NCBI GenBank assembly: GCA_000510425.1 | Contig: AZKM01000006.1 | Span: 62,001 to 126,000 of the forward strand | Direction: 5' to 3' | DNA: 64,000 nucleotides | Source: Eubacterium nodatum ATCC 33099 | GTDB lineage: Bacteria; Bacillota; Clostridia; Peptostreptococcales; Anaerovoracaceae | Shown: positions 1-10,277 of the stretch, piece by piece | Layout of the letters: each line of letters begins with the position of its first letter | How positions within the stretch are numbered: position 1 is the first letter of the stretch | The notes under the pieces: model-generated | The model's database searches: none | What the model was told of the DNA's origin: nothing | What the model saw: the letters and a program-made list of their open reading frames with translations, nothing else | Program-made: the position numbers and the translations under genes

Positions 1-1184
1 CCATTGAAGAAGCTCTTGAAGACTTACGAAAGGGAAAAATAATTCTTTGCACAGACGATCCTGACAGAGAAAACGAAGGTGATTTTATCTGTGCCGGTGA
101 ATTTGCGACAACTGAAAATATCAATTTTATGGCAGTACACGGAAAAGGACTTATATGTATGCCTGTAGACCAGGAAATATGCAATAAACTTAACCTGACA
201 CAGATGGTTTCAGAAAATACCGATAACCACGAAACTGCCTTCACTGTATCAATAGACCATGTGGATACTACAACAGGAATTTCTGCAGAGGAGCGTGGGC
301 TTACCACACGTCTTGTGGCAGAAGGAAACAGCAAGGCTACAGACTTTAGAAGGCCCGGTCATAACTTTCCCCTGCTTGCAAAAAAGGGAGGCGTCCTGGA
401 GCGTAACGGACACACGGAAGCAACTGTCGATTTAATGAAACTTGCAGGATTAAAACACTGTGGCATTTGCTGCGAAATCATGGACGATGACGGAACTATG
501 ATGCGTACCCCTAAACTGATACAACTCGCAAAGAAATTCGATCTCAAATTTATATCAATAAAGGCTCTGCAGGACTATCGAAAGAAACATGATAAACTTG
601 TCGAAGAAGTTGCCAACACAAAGCTTCCTACATGTTACGGAGAGTTCAGAGCCATCGGATTCATAAATAAACTCAACGGTGAACACCATATTGCATTAGT
701 TAAGGGTGATATAGGAAATGGCGATGACGTACTTTGTCGTGTACATTCAGAATGTCTCACAGGCGATGCCTTCGGTTCCAGTAAATGTGACTGCGGACAA
801 CAACTTGCCTCTGCTCTGACACAGATTGAAAAAGAAGGCCGTGGAATTCTTCTTTATATGCGTCAGGAAGGTCGTGGAATAGGATTGATCAATAAGCTCA
901 AAGCCTATGAACTTCAGGACAAAGGAATGGATACACTGGAAGCAAATCTCGCACTGGGCTTTGCGGCAGACCTCAGAGAATACTATATCGGTGCTCAAAT
1001 ATTGAGAGAACTGGGAGTAAAAACCATGAGACTTTTAACTAATAACCCGGATAAAGTTTATCAGCTGGAAGCTTTTGGAATTGAAATCAGCTCAAGAGTT
1101 CCAATCCAAATGGAAGCAACAACCCACGATTTATTCTACCTGAAGACCAAACAAAACAGAATGGGTCACATACTGGATTACTAG
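1..1184 (+). CDS. ribBA: Bifunctional DHBP synthase / GTP cyclohydrolase II (5' end outside window)
   Basis: The reading frame is open from base 3, so the gene begins left of the window. The visible N-terminal part carries the RibB acidic motif [10 protein letters not shown] and the following GDFICAGEF stretch. This half makes 3,4-dihydroxy-2-butanone 4-phosphate from ribulose 5-phosphate. The second half is RibA (GTP cyclohydrolase II) with the zinc cysteines in [15 protein letters not shown] and the motif RQEGRGIGL. Both are early steps of cytosolic riboflavin synthesis. The gene is followed by ribH 114 bases downstream, consistent with a rib operon. An ATG at 129 is internal to the RibB domain and is not the true start. 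Confidence 0.95.
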   Translation, partial: IEEALEDLRKGKIILCTDDPDRENEGDFICAGEFATTENINFMAVHGKGLICMPVDQEICNKLNLTQMVSENTDNHETAFTVSIDHVDTTTGISAEERGLTTRLVAEGNSKATDFRRPGHNFPLLAKKGGVLERNGHTEATVDLMKLAGLKHCGICCEIMDDDGTMMRTPKLIQLAKKFDLKFISIKALQDYRKKHDKLVEEVANTKLPTCYGEFRAIGFINKLNGEHHIALVKGDIGNGDDVLCRVHSECLTGDAFGSSKCDCGQQLASALTQIEKEGRGILLYMRQEGRGIGLINKLKAYELQDKGMDTLEANLALGFAADLREYYIGAQILRELGVKTMRLLTNNPDKVYQLEAFGIEISSRVPIQMEATTHDLFYLKTKQNRMGHILDY

Positions 1185-1298
1185 TGTGTATCTGCAAAAC
1201 TTTTACTTGCACTGAAAAATTTCAGAAAATACACTTAGAAAATAAATCATTAGAAACTAAAAGACATATAAATTATTTCATCAATTACGGAGGATAAA

Positions 1299-1763
1299 AT
1301 GAAAGTTTATGAAGGAAAATTAGTATCAAAAGAAGCAAAAATTGCAATCGTTTGCGGAAGATTTAACGAACTGGTAACATCCAAACTGTTGGGTGGTGCT
1401 CTTGACGGGTTAAAAAGACATAATGTGCCGGATGAAAATATTGAAATTGCATGGTGCCCCGGTGCCTTTGAGGTTCCACTTACTGCAAAAAAACTGGCTA
1501 TGAGTGGCAGATATGATGCAGTAATATGCCTGGGTGCAGTAATCCGCGGAGCCACCTCTCATTATGATTATGTTTGTGCAGAAGTTTCAAAGGGCATAGC
1601 CCATATAGGTCTGGAAACGGGAATTCCGGTAATGTTTGGAATCCTTACAACAGACAGCATCGAACAGGCTTTAGAAAGAGCCGGTACTAAGGCGGGAAAC
1701 AAGGGCTTTGATTGTGCTGAAGGTGCAATAGAAATGATTAATCTTATAAAAGAAATTAAATAA
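1299..1763 (+). CDS. ribH: 6,7-dimethyl-8-ribityllumazine synthase
   Basis: This 154-residue protein has the family's normal length. It condenses the RibB product with the ribityl-aminouracil intermediate to give lumazine, the penultimate riboflavin step, in an icosahedral or pentameric cytosolic enzyme. Visible signatures are the opening [18 protein letters not shown], the CPGAFEVPL segment, the [15 protein letters not shown] loop with the active-site His, and [11 protein letters not shown] clean ribosome binding site (GGAGG) sits 7 bases before the ATG. It follows ribBA and is closed by a strong hairpin terminator, so it is probably the last gene of the rib operon. Confidence 0.96.
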   Translation: MKVYEGKLVSKEAKIAIVCGRFNELVTSKLLGGALDGLKRHNVPDENIEIAWCPGAFEVPLTAKKLAMSGRYDAVICLGAVIRGATSHYDYVCAEVSKGIAHIGLETGIPVMFGILTTDSIEQALERAGTKAGNKGFDCAEGAIEMINLIKEIK

Positions 1764-1798
1764 AAACTATTTAACATAAGAAAGTCATGCTGTATATA

Positions 1799-1832
1799 AA
1801 GGCCCCTCTCTGTCAGAGAGAGGGGCTTTTAT
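1799..1832 (+). terminator. Rho-independent terminator after ribH
   Basis: A 10-bp perfect GC-rich stem (1802-1811 with 1817-1826) closes a GTCAG loop and is followed by TTTT. It sits 38 bases after the ribH stop, between convergent genes. Confidence 0.9.
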
Positions 1833-1873
1833 AATTACATTCAATCTTCTTTTGGTGGTATTGAGCTTTCAGA

Positions 1874-2866
1874 TTAGGATTCATCAGTGAATTTATTTTC
1901 TGAAGTTACTGCATTATTAACCGCAGTTGTCTCATCCTGTGAATTTTCTTTATTTACATTATCACATACTTTATTTTCCATAAACTCAGCTTCTTCATTG
2001 CTCTTTACAGTTTTTTCATCATCTTGAGTTCTTACTTCACTTGTAAAGTGATACTCTGCTTCATTAAATCCGTTTCTTGAATTCAAATGAGGTATTTGGG
2101 TAAATCCGGTAATCAGATTATAGAAAACCGTCATAGATGTATTTATATACTCATAAATCACATAAACAGGAAGCATTCCCAGGAAGAAAATCACAAATTC
2201 GCTTACGCTGCCGGGTGCCGGCTTTACCATATAATAAATTATTCCATAAGGAATCCCCGAAAGTATGGCCCACCCTATAAAGGATAATTGCAGAAGAAAA
2301 AGCTTTGCTTTGTTTCCATCCATCATCCGTCTGCTCTCTGTAATGCACTGGAGAATTCCCTTGGTAGGATCTTCTGCTAAAATATAGTATGACTGGCTGT
2401 AACTATAGATTTTTATAATTCCCGGTATAATGAAAAGCAGTGCCCATCCCAAAATAAATATCGACTTGATAATTATAAGACCAAGGCATTTGAAATAGTA
2501 TTCGAAGCTGTCAAATATGTGACCCGGATTTATTTCATTTTTTCTAACAAATCTCAATAAAAAAGATGCAAGACCTACCAAAAATACTTCTGAAATAAAA
2601 ATTTGATAGAAATAAGCGATAAGTGAAAGGCTGTTCCCTTTTGTGCCATAACCTGCCATTCTAAATAAAGTAGCTGTATTATATGTATTTATATTAGCAT
2701 TAATCTTTCCCAAGGGCACACAATTTGATAAAAAAATCACCATGCCGACTGACAAAATATATGCAAGTGCAACTCCTGCATAGACTTTCAGCCAGTTTCC
2801 GGATAATTTTTCCCTGGTCATTCTCCTGATTGAACCACAATCTAAATTTATAATGTAATTTTCCAT
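1874..2866 (-). CDS. DUF975 family integral membrane protein
   Basis: The 330-residue protein opens with the DUF975 start (SIRRMTREKLSGNW), followed by several hydrophobic segments between about residues 30 and 245. These include a long pair around residues 135-165 (SIFILGWALLFIIPGI). The last 80 residues are polar and acidic, rich in Glu, Asn and Lys, and probably cytoplasmic. DUF975 proteins are common in Firmicutes and have no established function. The gene is convergent with ribH and divergent from thiN; no operon partner is visible. A GGAG-type ribosome site precedes the ATG. The family call is fairly sure; any role would be a guess. Confidence 0.7.
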   Translation of the reverse strand: MENYIINLDCGSIRRMTREKLSGNWLKVYAGVALAYILSVGMVIFLSNCVPLGKINANINTYNTATLFRMAGYGTKGNSLSLIAYFYQIFISEVFLVGLASFLLRFVRKNEINPGHIFDSFEYYFKCLGLIIIKSIFILGWALLFIIPGIIKIYSYSQSYYILAEDPTKGILQCITESRRMMDGNKAKLFLLQLSFIGWAILSGIPYGIIYYMVKPAPGSVSEFVIFFLGMLPVYVIYEYINTSMTVFYNLITGFTQIPHLNSRNGFNEAEYHFTSEVRTQDDEKTVKSNEEAEFMENKVCDNVNKENSQDETTAVNNAVTSENKFTDES

Positions 2867-2961
2867 ATCCCACTCTCCTGTTTGAAATTTATTATTTTTA
2901 TTATATAATACTGAATATATAAATACAATTACAAATATATAATTTAACGGATTTTAATGTT

Positions 2962-3588
2962 ATGAAAAAAGCACTTATATTCACATCTTTTATAGACAAT
3001 TTAGAAAAAATACGACTGGACTTTAACTCTTACAAATCCATAATCTGTGCAGATGGAGGTTACATTGCCGCACAAAAGCTTGGCATAAAACCATCGGTAT
3101 TTATAGGAGATTACGATTCCGGCATACAGCCTGCCAATGGAACTGTTATAAAACTTCCAACGGAAAAGGACATGACCGACAGCGAAGCTGCCGTTGATCT
3201 TGCAATCTCAAAAGGATATGATGAAATAACGGTCTTAGGAGGACTCGGCGGTCGTTTTGACCATACCATGGGAAACATCGGAATAATTGCAAAATATGCA
3301 GACTCCCCTTACAAAGTAACCCTTGTGGATGGCAATAACAAAGTATACATGTTATGTCCGGGGAACCACAGAATTAAAAAAAGCAATTACAAATATCTCG
3401 GACTGATTTCCTATGGATGTTCTTGCCATGGGCTGAACATTTCAGGTGTAAAATATCCTTTATCGAACTGCAATCTGAAGAATAATACCACCCTGGGAGT
3501 CAGCAATGAGATCCTAGATTCTGAAGCTCGTCTTTCCTTCAAAAAAGGAAGGCTGCTCATTATAGAATCTAATGATGTAAAGTCTTGA
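2962..3588 (+). CDS. thiN: Thiamine pyrophosphokinase
   Basis: The 208-residue protein matches the thiamin pyrophosphokinase family. It transfers a diphosphate from ATP to thiamine to form the cofactor TPP in the cytosol. Key motifs are CADGGYIAAQKLGIKPS, the acidic GDYDSG, the phosphate-loop-like LPTEKDMTDSEAA, and GGLGGRFDHTMGN. No convincing ribosome binding site lies before the ATG; a TATAAT box at 2938-2943 lies close upstream, so the mRNA leader may be very short. Crotonase follows 69 bases later on the same strand. Confidence 0.93.
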   Translation: MKKALIFTSFIDNLEKIRLDFNSYKSIICADGGYIAAQKLGIKPSVFIGDYDSGIQPANGTVIKLPTEKDMTDSEAAVDLAISKGYDEITVLGGLGGRFDHTMGNIGIIAKYADSPYKVTLVDGNNKVYMLCPGNHRIKKSNYKYLGLISYGCSCHGLNISGVKYPLSNCNLKNNTTLGVSNEILDSEARLSFKKGRLLIIESNDVKS

Positions 3589-3657
3589 AATATTATAATT
3601 AAAATGTTATATTGATAACAAATTATTAAACTTTGATACAGTAAAGGAGTTTAGAAA

Positions 3658-4434
3658 ATGTACGAAAATATCAAGTATGAAGTAAAAGGCAACATTGGTT
3701 ACCTGACTATTAACAGACCGAAAGCACTTAATGCTCTTAACACCGGTGTTTTATCCGAACTGTCAGATGTTCTGGGTAAAATCAACGGTGATGATAATGT
3801 AAAAGCTGTGATTCTAACGGGTGAAGGAAAGGCTTTCGTTGCAGGTGCAGATATTTCTCAGATGAAAGATCTGAATGCAGTTGACGGAAGAGCTATGATG
3901 CAGGCAGGTCATAAAGTTATGAACACTATTGACCGTATGCCTAAGCCTTTCATCGCTGCAATCAACGGATTTGCTCTGGGTGGCGGATGCGAACTTGCGA
4001 TGGCTTGTGATATTCGTATCGCTTCCGAAAAGGCAAAATTCGGACAGCCGGAAGTTGGTCTTGGAATTATCCCGGGATTTGGCGGAACTCAGAGACTGGC
4101 TCGCTTAGTGGGCAAAGGACTTGCCAAATATCTGATTTATACTGCTGAAATGATCGATGCTGCTGAAGCATTAAGAATCGGTCTTGTAGAAAAGGTTGTT
4201 CCTTCCGAAGAACTTATGGAAACTGCAGAAAAAGTTGCAAATACCATCGCCTCAAAGGCTCCTATAGCAGTAGCCCAGGCAAAGATTGCAATAGGAGAAG
4301 GAATGGATATGAACCTGAGATCGGGCTGTCAGCTGGAAGTTGAAGCATCTACCGCTTGCTTCGGTTCAGAAGATAAATTCGAAGGAATGTCCGCTTTCAT
4401 GGAAAAACGCAAGGCTGAATGGAAGAATAAATAA
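3658..4434 (+). CDS. Enoyl-CoA hydratase/isomerase family protein (crotonase)
   Basis: The 258-residue protein has the full crotonase fold length. The oxyanion-hole segments are GKAFVAGADISQM (about residues 60-72) and ALGGGCELAMACDIRIAS (about 105-122). The latter holds the first catalytic-type Glu, and GQPEVGLGIIPGFGGTQRLARLVG carries the second. Such proteins hydrate crotonyl-CoA to 3-hydroxybutyryl-CoA in clostridial butyrate formation, which fits this organism. However, no other butyrate genes are adjacent, so substrate and the symbol crt stay unassigned. The ribosome site AAAGGAG is good. A strong hairpin ends the unit. Confidence 0.9.
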   Translation: MYENIKYEVKGNIGYLTINRPKALNALNTGVLSELSDVLGKINGDDNVKAVILTGEGKAFVAGADISQMKDLNAVDGRAMMQAGHKVMNTIDRMPKPFIAAINGFALGGGCELAMACDIRIASEKAKFGQPEVGLGIIPGFGGTQRLARLVGKGLAKYLIYTAEMIDAAEALRIGLVEKVVPSEELMETAEKVANTIASKAPIAVAQAKIAIGEGMDMNLRSGCQLEVEASTACFGSEDKFEGMSAFMEKRKAEWKNK

Positions 4435-4470
4435 ACATTTGAACATTAAAAAAATTCATATGATGATAAA

Positions 4471-4509
4471 GCTAAAATAGAGGATTCACAGCGAATCCTC
4501 TATTTTAGC
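4471..4509. terminator. Bidirectional terminator between convergent genes
   Basis: A 17-bp perfect inverted repeat (4471-4487 and 4493-4509) encloses the loop ACAGC. The stem ends in A/T-rich tracts on both sides, so it can terminate crotonase from the left and the membrane gene from the right. Confidence 0.85.
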
Positions 4510-4559
4510 GGTAATTTTTATTACATAAATTACAATTTCAAAATCTATTCAGCTTATTT

Positions 4560-5009
4560 TTAAATACTTATGATACCTAATGTCAAAAGCATAACCAATC
4601 CTCCGGCAGCACAAACGCCTAAAAAAATCATAGGAATTGCGGATTTAAGCCTCATATCCAGCATAGCAGCAACCAGGGCTCCGGTCCATGCTCCTGTTCC
4701 CGGCAGTGGAATGGCAACCAGAAGAAACAGCCCGAACTTCTCATATTTCCTAACGGTTTCCGCTTTAATATCAGCCTTTTTTTCTAATCTTGCGATGCAT
4801 CCATCCATTTTGGGACTTTTCTCTCTTAGAATTTTAAATATGCGCCTTATAAATATGATGATGAATGGTACCGGCACCATATTGCCGATAACTACAATCA
4901 TATATGTCAGAAAGGGATTAATGTCATTTGCCACAGCAAAAGGAATTGCCGCCCTGAGTTCAGCAATGGGAACCATGGCTATAAAAAATGTCATAATTAA
5001 ATTACCCAT
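4560..5009 (-). CDS. Small multidrug export family membrane protein (COG2426)
   Basis: About 149 residues with four or so membrane segments. The start contains MVPIAELRAAIPFAVA, and a later segment reads LLVAIPLPGTGAWTGALVAAML; both are signatures of the putative small multi-drug export family. The role is not experimentally firm in most species. The start at 5009 is chosen because AGGAAG lies 7 bases upstream; a longer frame reaching 5042 has no such site. It overlaps the upstream gene by 8 bases, suggesting translational coupling. A central basic/acidic stretch (RRIFKILREKSPKMDG) is likely cytoplasmic. Confidence 0.8.
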   Translation of the reverse strand: MGNLIMTFFIAMVPIAELRAAIPFAVANDINPFLTYMIVVIGNMVPVPFIIIFIRRIFKILREKSPKMDGCIARLEKKADIKAETVRKYEKFGLFLLVAIPLPGTGAWTGALVAAMLDMRLKSAIPMIFLGVCAAGGLVMLLTLGIISI

Positions 5010-5625
5010 AAATATGCTTCCTGTTAGTTTTAATCTGAACAATAATTCCTGATGTAATAACGGCTAAAACCACGCCGGTAACCAGCATCGGCTTATCTTT
5101 TATCATATCATAAAAAATCCTCTGATTTATATTCCTCATAGTAATCCATGGAGTCTTTCCTACTTCGGACATAAGCCCTTTATAATTCGTAATCATGTAT
5201 AGACTCGGCATTGCAAACAAAACTCCCCCATTTGCTGCCGTAGATAAAGTGACTAAAAGATCCACAGACTTTATGAAAAGAATTATCACAACAACGATTA
5301 TGATTCCATATGCGGCATACCTAAATTGTTCATATTCTTTAGGAACGAAAGGTCTTGCCATAAGTACCATAATAATTCCTGCAGCAGCCCCCAATAAAAA
5401 CACTCCACATTTAATCACAAAGCCTGTAAGCATTGCCACTACAAGACCGGAAAGCCCGGCAATTATCAAATCACTGTCCTTTGTTCCCAATTCTTCAACT
5501 ACAAAATTAAATGTTGTAATAAAACAGGTCAGCGAAACCATAGGCTTAAAAAAATCTCTTCCCTTAAAAAGAAGAATACCGCCAACCACGGTTAAAACCG
5601 CTAAGTATATGAATAGCTCTATCAT
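5002..5625 (-). CDS. Hypothetical polytopic membrane protein
   Basis: A 207-residue protein with six or more hydrophobic segments (for example residues 3-20, 53-90, 98-116, 180-195). No family motif is recognised with confidence. Its stop overlaps the start of the COG2426 gene by 8 bases, so the two are almost certainly one transcript. The C-terminus is a short basic tail (KTNRKH). The function is unknown; pairing with a putative exporter suggests an accessory or unrelated membrane protein, and nothing more can be said. Confidence 0.7.
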   Translation of the reverse strand: MIELFIYLAVLTVVGGILLFKGRDFFKPMVSLTCFITTFNFVVEELGTKDSDLIIAGLSGLVVAMLTGFVIKCGVFLLGAAAGIIMVLMARPFVPKEYEQFRYAAYGIIIVVVIILFIKSVDLLVTLSTAANGGVLFAMPSLYMITNYKGLMSEVGKTPWITMRNINQRIFYDMIKDKPMLVTGVVLAVITSGIIVQIKTNRKHIYG

Positions 5626-5674
5626 TTTTCCCTCTTATATTTCTAACCGGCTAAATTGATATCAACCTTTCGAT

Positions 5675-5719
5675 AAAAAAAAGCTGTAACAACAATCAAA
5701 AGTATGATTGTGCTACAGC
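5675..5719 (-). terminator. Terminator downstream of hppA
   Basis: On the minus strand an imperfect 15-bp stem (arms about 5705-5719 and 5683-5698) is followed by a run of eight T (5675-5682). It lies 17 bases after the hppA stop codon. Confidence 0.85.
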
Positions 5720-5735
5720 CTAAAAAATCTGATAG

Positions 5736-7748
5736 TTAGCCTAAAATTCCGTTGGCAAACAGTGGAGCGAATACCAGTGATACGATAGTCATAAGTTTGA
5801 TTAAGATGTTGATTGAAGGACCGGAAGTATCTTTGAACGGATCTCCTACCGTGTCTCCAACAACCGCAGCCTTATGAGTATCTGAACCCTTTCCGCCGTA
5901 GTTACCTTCTTCAACGAATTTCTTTGCATTATCCCAAGCTCCGCCTGCATTGGCCATCATAATAGCAAGCAGAACACCGGAAGCGAGGGCTCCTGCAAGC
6001 ATTCCTCCGAGAGCTTCAGCTCCAAGAATAAATCCAACTGCCACAGGGCAAACGATTGCCATAAGACCCGGAATAATCATTTCTCTCAAAGCTGCCGTAG
6101 TTGAAATATCAACGCACCTTGTGTAGTTAGGCTTTGACGAACCTTCCATTATACCCTTATTTTCACGGAACTGTCTTCTAACTTCCTCAATCATGTCATT
6201 GGCAGCCTTACCAACAGAGTTCATTGTAAGTGCTGAGAAAATGAATGGAAGCATAGCCCCAATGAATAGCCCTATAATTACAATTGGACTAAGAAGATCA
6301 ATTCTATCCAGGTGAGCAACTGTAGCAAAGGATACGAACAAAGCAAGTGCTGTCAAAGCTGCCGAACAGATGGCAAAACCTTTGCCGATAGCCGCTGTCG
6401 TATTGCCCACCGCATCGAGTTTGTCTGTAATGTTTCTGACTCCATCAGGAAGTTCCGACATTTCTGCAATACCACCGGCATTATCCGATACCGGACCGTA
6501 AGCATCAACTGCCACGGTAATTCCCGTTATGGATAGCATCCCAACTGCAGAAAGAGCAATTCCATATACTCCTGCAAATTTATAAGCTACATAGATACCT
6601 ACAGCAATACAGAGGATTGGCCAAAGTGTGGACATCATTCCCACACCCAGTCCGCTTATAATGGTTGTAGCAGAACCGGTCTGTGACTGTTCCGCAATCT
6701 TCTTGACATGTCTGAAATCGGCTGATGTATAGATTTCTGTAAGTTTACCTATAGCAACACCTACGACCAAACCTGCAATAATAGCATATGCATACTCCAT
6801 GCTTCCCAGCATGTATCTGCTTAAAAATATAGATGCCACAACTACTATAACTGCACTTATGTATGTAGCCATATCCAGTGACTTGGCAGGATTTGCGTTC
6901 TCACTGCCTCTTACGCACAGAATTGCGATTACAGAAGCAACTAGACCAATGGCGGCCAGGATAAGAGGAAACATTGCAGCCTGCATTTCAGTAAAGTTTG
7001 CATTTATACCTGCACTTTTAACTGCAACTGCAGCCAGTGTGATAGCAGAAATAATTGAGCTTACATACGACTCAAACAAATCAGAACCCATTCCGGCAAC
7101 ATCGCCTACATTGTCACCTACATTGTCTGCAATTACAGCAGGATTTCTTGGATCGTCTTCAGGAATACCTGCTTCAACCTTACCTACAAGGTCAGCACCC
7201 ACATCAGCAGCCTTAGTATATATACCACCACCGACACGACCGAACAGAGCCATTGATGAAGCACCGAAACCAAATCCTGTAACACACTCAACAATCGTAG
7301 CAAGGTCAAGTACATAAACGATTATGCCAAGACCCAGAAGTCCCAGACCTGCAACGCAAAGCCCCATAACTGCACCGCTTCTGAATGCAACCTTAAGTGC
7401 CTTTGCCATTCCTGAGTCCTTGGCAGCCGCAGCTGTTCTTACATTCCCCAGTGTAGCAACATTCATTCCGAAGAAGCCTGCAAGAACTGACAGTAATGCA
7501 CCAAATACATACAAAATACCAATTGTAGGCTTGAGAAATACGCTTAGCAGAATAGCCATACATACGATTACAACTATCATAAATTTGTACTCTCTCTTCA
7601 GAAATGCGAATGCACCCTCACGGATGTATCCGGAAATCTCCTTCATTCTTTCATTTCCTTCATTGCACTTCTTAATCCAACTTGATAATGCAAAAGCGAC
7701 TATCAAAGCAATTAATGCGCAAATCGGAGCAATAAGCTTTAACTCCAT
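5736..7748 (-). CDS. hppA: Membrane-bound ion-pumping pyrophosphatase
   Basis: The 670-residue protein has about 16 membrane segments and hydrolyses pyrophosphate to pump H+ or Na+ out of the cell. The diphosphate-binding core is seen as [18 protein letters not shown] and [22 protein letters not shown] second acidic site, [17 protein letters not shown], and the C-terminal [10 protein letters not shown] and [14 protein letters not shown] motifs are also present. The sequence [10 protein letters not shown] has Ala where K+-independent enzymes have Lys, so a K+-dependent enzyme is expected. Whether it moves H+ or Na+ cannot be told by eye. A GGAGG site precedes the ATG, and a separate terminator follows. 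Confidence 0.95.
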   Translation of the reverse strand: MELKLIAPICALIALIVAFALSSWIKKCNEGNERMKEISGYIREGAFAFLKREYKFMIVVIVCMAILLSVFLKPTIGILYVFGALLSVLAGFFGMNVATLGNVRTAAAAKDSGMAKALKVAFRSGAVMGLCVAGLGLLGLGIIVYVLDLATIVECVTGFGFGASSMALFGRVGGGIYTKAADVGADLVGKVEAGIPEDDPRNPAVIADNVGDNVGDVAGMGSDLFESYVSSIISAITLAAVAVKSAGINANFTEMQAAMFPLILAAIGLVASVIAILCVRGSENANPAKSLDMATYISAVIVVVASIFLSRYMLGSMEYAYAIIAGLVVGVAIGKLTEIYTSADFRHVKKIAEQSQTGSATTIISGLGVGMMSTLWPILCIAVGIYVAYKFAGVYGIALSAVGMLSITGITVAVDAYGPVSDNAGGIAEMSELPDGVRNITDKLDAVGNTTAAIGKGFAICSAALTALALFVSFATVAHLDRIDLLSPIVIIGLFIGAMLPFIFSALTMNSVGKAANDMIEEVRRQFRENKGIMEGSSKPNYTRCVDISTTAALREMIIPGLMAIVCPVAVGFILGAEALGGMLAGALASGVLLAIMMANAGGAWDNAKKFVEEGNYGGKGSDTHKAAVVGDTVGDPFKDTSGPSINILIKLMTIVSLVFAPLFANGILG

Positions 7749-7777
7749 ATAATACCTCCTAAAATTTAACGCTATAT

Positions 7778-7802
7778 AGGAGGGGCTAAATTAGCACCTC
7801 CT
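7778..7802 (-). other. Inverted repeat in the secG-hppA spacer
   Basis: Twelve-base arms (7778-7789 and 7791-7802) with a single mismatch form a stable hairpin 30 bases before hppA. No T-run follows it on either strand, so it is not a standard terminator. It could be an mRNA processing or leader structure. Confidence 0.4.
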
Positions 7803-7834
7803 TGCGAAAAAAAATATAAACATAATAAAAAATG

Positions 7835-8068
7835 CTATTTAACGGTGGTTACAAGAATCAATGATAGTATGATGAACAAAACAGAAGTCACAATTGTAAT
7901 CCTGTTCAAAATACCCTGATAGCCACGACCCCTCTTCTTTCCGAATAACTGCTCAGCTCCGCCCGCAATCGAACCGGAAAGACCATCGCTGTTTCCTTCC
8001 TGAAACAATACACTCAAAATAAGTATAACACTTACAATAGCTAGAATAATCATCAACGCTGTATTCAT
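7835..8068 (-). CDS. secG: Preprotein translocase subunit SecG
   Basis: The 77-residue protein has the SecG layout: a first membrane helix (residues 4-22), the loop QEGNSDGLSGSIAGGAEQLF with the conserved small-residue pattern, and a second helix (about 53-75). SecG assists SecYE during protein export. It lies downstream of tpiA, the position it also holds at the end of glycolytic clusters in other clostridia, although there enolase usually stands between. Confidence 0.93.
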   Translation of the reverse strand: MNTALMIILAIVSVILILSVLFQEGNSDGLSGSIAGGAEQLFGKKRGRGYQGILNRITIVTSVLFIILSLILVTTVK

Positions 8069-8136
8069 AAAATACTCCTTAATCTTTTTTTCTGTAACTA
8101 TTTTACCATAGCATAGTAGAACCTAAAAATCAAGTA

Positions 8137-8892
8137 TTAAAAATTGATGATTCCCATGAACTTCTCAGGCACAAGGCTGGCTCCGCCCACCAATGCACCG
8201 TCAATTTCATCCATATTCATAATTTCAGTTGCATTTTCCGGTTTAACACTGCCGCCATACTGTATTGTTACCCTGTCACAAATATCTTCATCGTATAATT
8301 CTTCAATGTTTTTTCTGATAAGCTCACACATTTCTTCCGCCTGGGCAGGACTTGCCGTTTTGCCGGTTCCAATGGCCCAAACAGGTTCATATGCTATGAC
8401 AAGCTTAGATACATCCGTTCCGCTTAATCCCAGAAGATCAGCTTTAATTTGCTTTGAAACAATTTCTGCTTCTTTACCTGCTTCTCTCTGTTCAAGATTT
8501 TCACCCACACAAAGTATAGGGATTATTTCGCTTTCAGAAAAAAGTTTCTTTACCTTCTTATTGACAGTTTCGTCTGTTTCACTAAAATACTGTCTCCTCT
8601 CAGAATGTCCTACGATGCAGTACTCCACACCGATTTCCTTCAGCATTTCCACTGAAATTTCTCCGGTATAAGCACCCTCATCTTCAAAATAAACATTCTG
8701 TGCTCCAACACCTATATTCGTTCCGGCAAAGGCCTCTTTCAATGTGTCCAGCTGGGTGAACGGTGCACATATTGCGGTTTTAATATCTGTATTCCTATAT
8801 AGCTTTTTAAATTCTTCTGCAAATTCCAAAGCTTCCTTTTTCGTCTTAAACATTTTCCAGTTTCCTGCAATAAAAGGAATTCTTATCGACAT
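8137..8892 (-). CDS. tpiA: Triosephosphate isomerase
   Basis: The 251-residue protein interconverts dihydroxyacetone phosphate and glyceraldehyde 3-phosphate. Catalytic features are visible: GNWKM with Lys13, the electrophile His in VGHSERR, the base Glu in AYEPVWAIGTGK with the flexible loop, and phosphate-binding GGSVKPEN and GALVGGASL. It is part of the gap-pgk-tpiA run, about 105 bases after pgk. A GGAGG-like site precedes the ATG. Confidence 0.97.
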   Translation of the reverse strand: MSIRIPFIAGNWKMFKTKKEALEFAEEFKKLYRNTDIKTAICAPFTQLDTLKEAFAGTNIGVGAQNVYFEDEGAYTGEISVEMLKEIGVEYCIVGHSERRQYFSETDETVNKKVKKLFSESEIIPILCVGENLEQREAGKEAEIVSKQIKADLLGLSGTDVSKLVIAYEPVWAIGTGKTASPAQAEEMCELIRKNIEELYDEDICDRVTIQYGGSVKPENATEIMNMDEIDGALVGGASLVPEKFMGIINF

Positions 8893-8997
8893 TTTAATCC
8901 TCCAAATTTTAAATTATCTATTACTCTACTGCCCCATGTTCATCAAAATCAAAAGACTTCACCGGGTTCAGTTTTCCAAAGGGAAAATCCGGAATAG

Positions 8998-10182
8998 TTA
9001 CTTATCCTGGATCACATCAATTCCCGGCAAAACCTTGCCTTCTAAAAATTCCAAAGAAGCTCCTCCACCTGTAGAGATATGAGACATTCTATCGGCTAAA
9101 CCGAACTTTTCTACTGCAGCCGCAGAATCACCGCCACCTATAATAGTTATGGCATCTATATCTGCAAGGATTTGTGCAACAGCTCTTGTTCCATTTGCAA
9201 AGTTATCCATTTCAAATACTCCCATAGGACCATTCCATACAACCGTTGCCGCCTTAACCAAGGTTTCTCTATAAAGTTTAATTGTCTCCGGTCCGATATC
9301 AAGCCCCATATAATCATACGGAATACTTTCTTTATCGAAAACCTTGGATTCCGAATTATTATCAAATTCCTTTGCACAAACAATGTCAATTGGAAGAAGC
9401 AATTTAACGCCAAGCTTTTCTGCCTTTTCTATCAGCGATTTTGCAAGCTCCACATTGTCTGCATCCAGAATTGATGTTCCTATTTCAAGACCCATTGCTT
9501 TATAGAAAGTATACGACATTCCCCCACCTATAATGAGTGCATCTACCTTAGTCAGCAGGTTTTCGATAACAGGTATTTTGTCACCCACCTTGGCACCTCC
9601 CATTATAGCTACGAATGGTCTCTTTGGATTTTCTACTGCACTTCCAAGGAACTTCACCTCTTTTTCGATTAGGAATCCGGAAACTGCCGGCAAATACGCT
9701 GCAATCCCTGCCGTTGAGGCATGGGCTCTGTGGGCTGTACCGAAAGCCTCCTGAACGAATATCTCGGCAAGAGATGCAAGTTCCTTTGCAAATTCAGGAT
9801 TATTATCAGTCTCTTCCTTACGAAAACGAACATTTTCCAGCAGAAAAACTTCACCGGCTTTAAGACTTGCAGCTTCTTTCTTTATTTCATCATCCACAAC
9901 TTCCGGAGATGACTTGAATCTGACTTCAGTCTCTAAATAGCCTGACAGTCTTTCCGCAACCGGTGCCAAAGAAAATTCCATCTTTGCTTCACCTTTAGGT
10001 CTTCCCATGTGAGACATAAGTATCACTGCAGCCCCATTCTCAAGTAAATACCCGATAGTCGGAAGTGCCGCCTTAATTCTTGTATCGTCTGTGATTTTAC
10101 CATCCTTCATAGGAACATTGAAGTCGCATCTTACGATAACTTTCTTCCCTTTTACCTCAACATCTCTAACTGTCTTTTTCAT
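8998..10182 (-). CDS. pgk: Phosphoglycerate kinase
   Basis: About 394 residues, normal for the family. The enzyme makes ATP from 1,3-bisphosphoglycerate. The N-terminal substrate-binding motif RCDFNVPM, the hinge [13 protein letters not shown], the segment GGGMSYTF and the nucleotide-domain glycine motif [14 protein letters not shown] are all present. The frame is open for seven codons further upstream. However, AGGAG lies 7 bases before the ATG at 10182, and the protein from there opens with the usual MKKTVRDV, so that start is chosen. It sits between gap and tpiA. Confidence 0.97.
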   Translation of the reverse strand: MKKTVRDVEVKGKKVIVRCDFNVPMKDGKITDDTRIKAALPTIGYLLENGAAVILMSHMGRPKGEAKMEFSLAPVAERLSGYLETEVRFKSSPEVVDDEIKKEAASLKAGEVFLLENVRFRKEETDNNPEFAKELASLAEIFVQEAFGTAHRAHASTAGIAAYLPAVSGFLIEKEVKFLGSAVENPKRPFVAIMGGAKVGDKIPVIENLLTKVDALIIGGGMSYTFYKAMGLEIGTSILDADNVELAKSLIEKAEKLGVKLLLPIDIVCAKEFDNNSESKVFDKESIPYDYMGLDIGPETIKLYRETLVKAATVVWNGPMGVFEMDNFANGTRAVAQILADIDAITIIGGGDSAAAVEKFGLADRMSHISTGGGASLEFLEGKVLPGIDVIQDK

Positions 10183-10277
10183 ATTTTTTCTCCTGATCTC
10201 CAAAAATATTACTCTGTATCAATCACTTCTGTTCAGTACCTACTCAATAAGTACGGCAAGGACTTATCAGACAACTT

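Noticed and set aside
4570..5052. Plus-strand 160-codon frame opposite the COG2426 gene
   Set aside because: Exact mirror of the minus-strand gene, which has a recognisable family and ribosome site.
6799..7752. Two long plus-strand frames (172 and 142 codons) opposite hppA
   Set aside because: They mirror hppA codons, have no ribosome sites and are rich in Pro/Thr/Ser typical of antisense shadows.
7778..7802. Terminator after secG
   Set aside because: The hairpin is good but no T-run follows on the minus strand; kept only as an unexplained inverted repeat.
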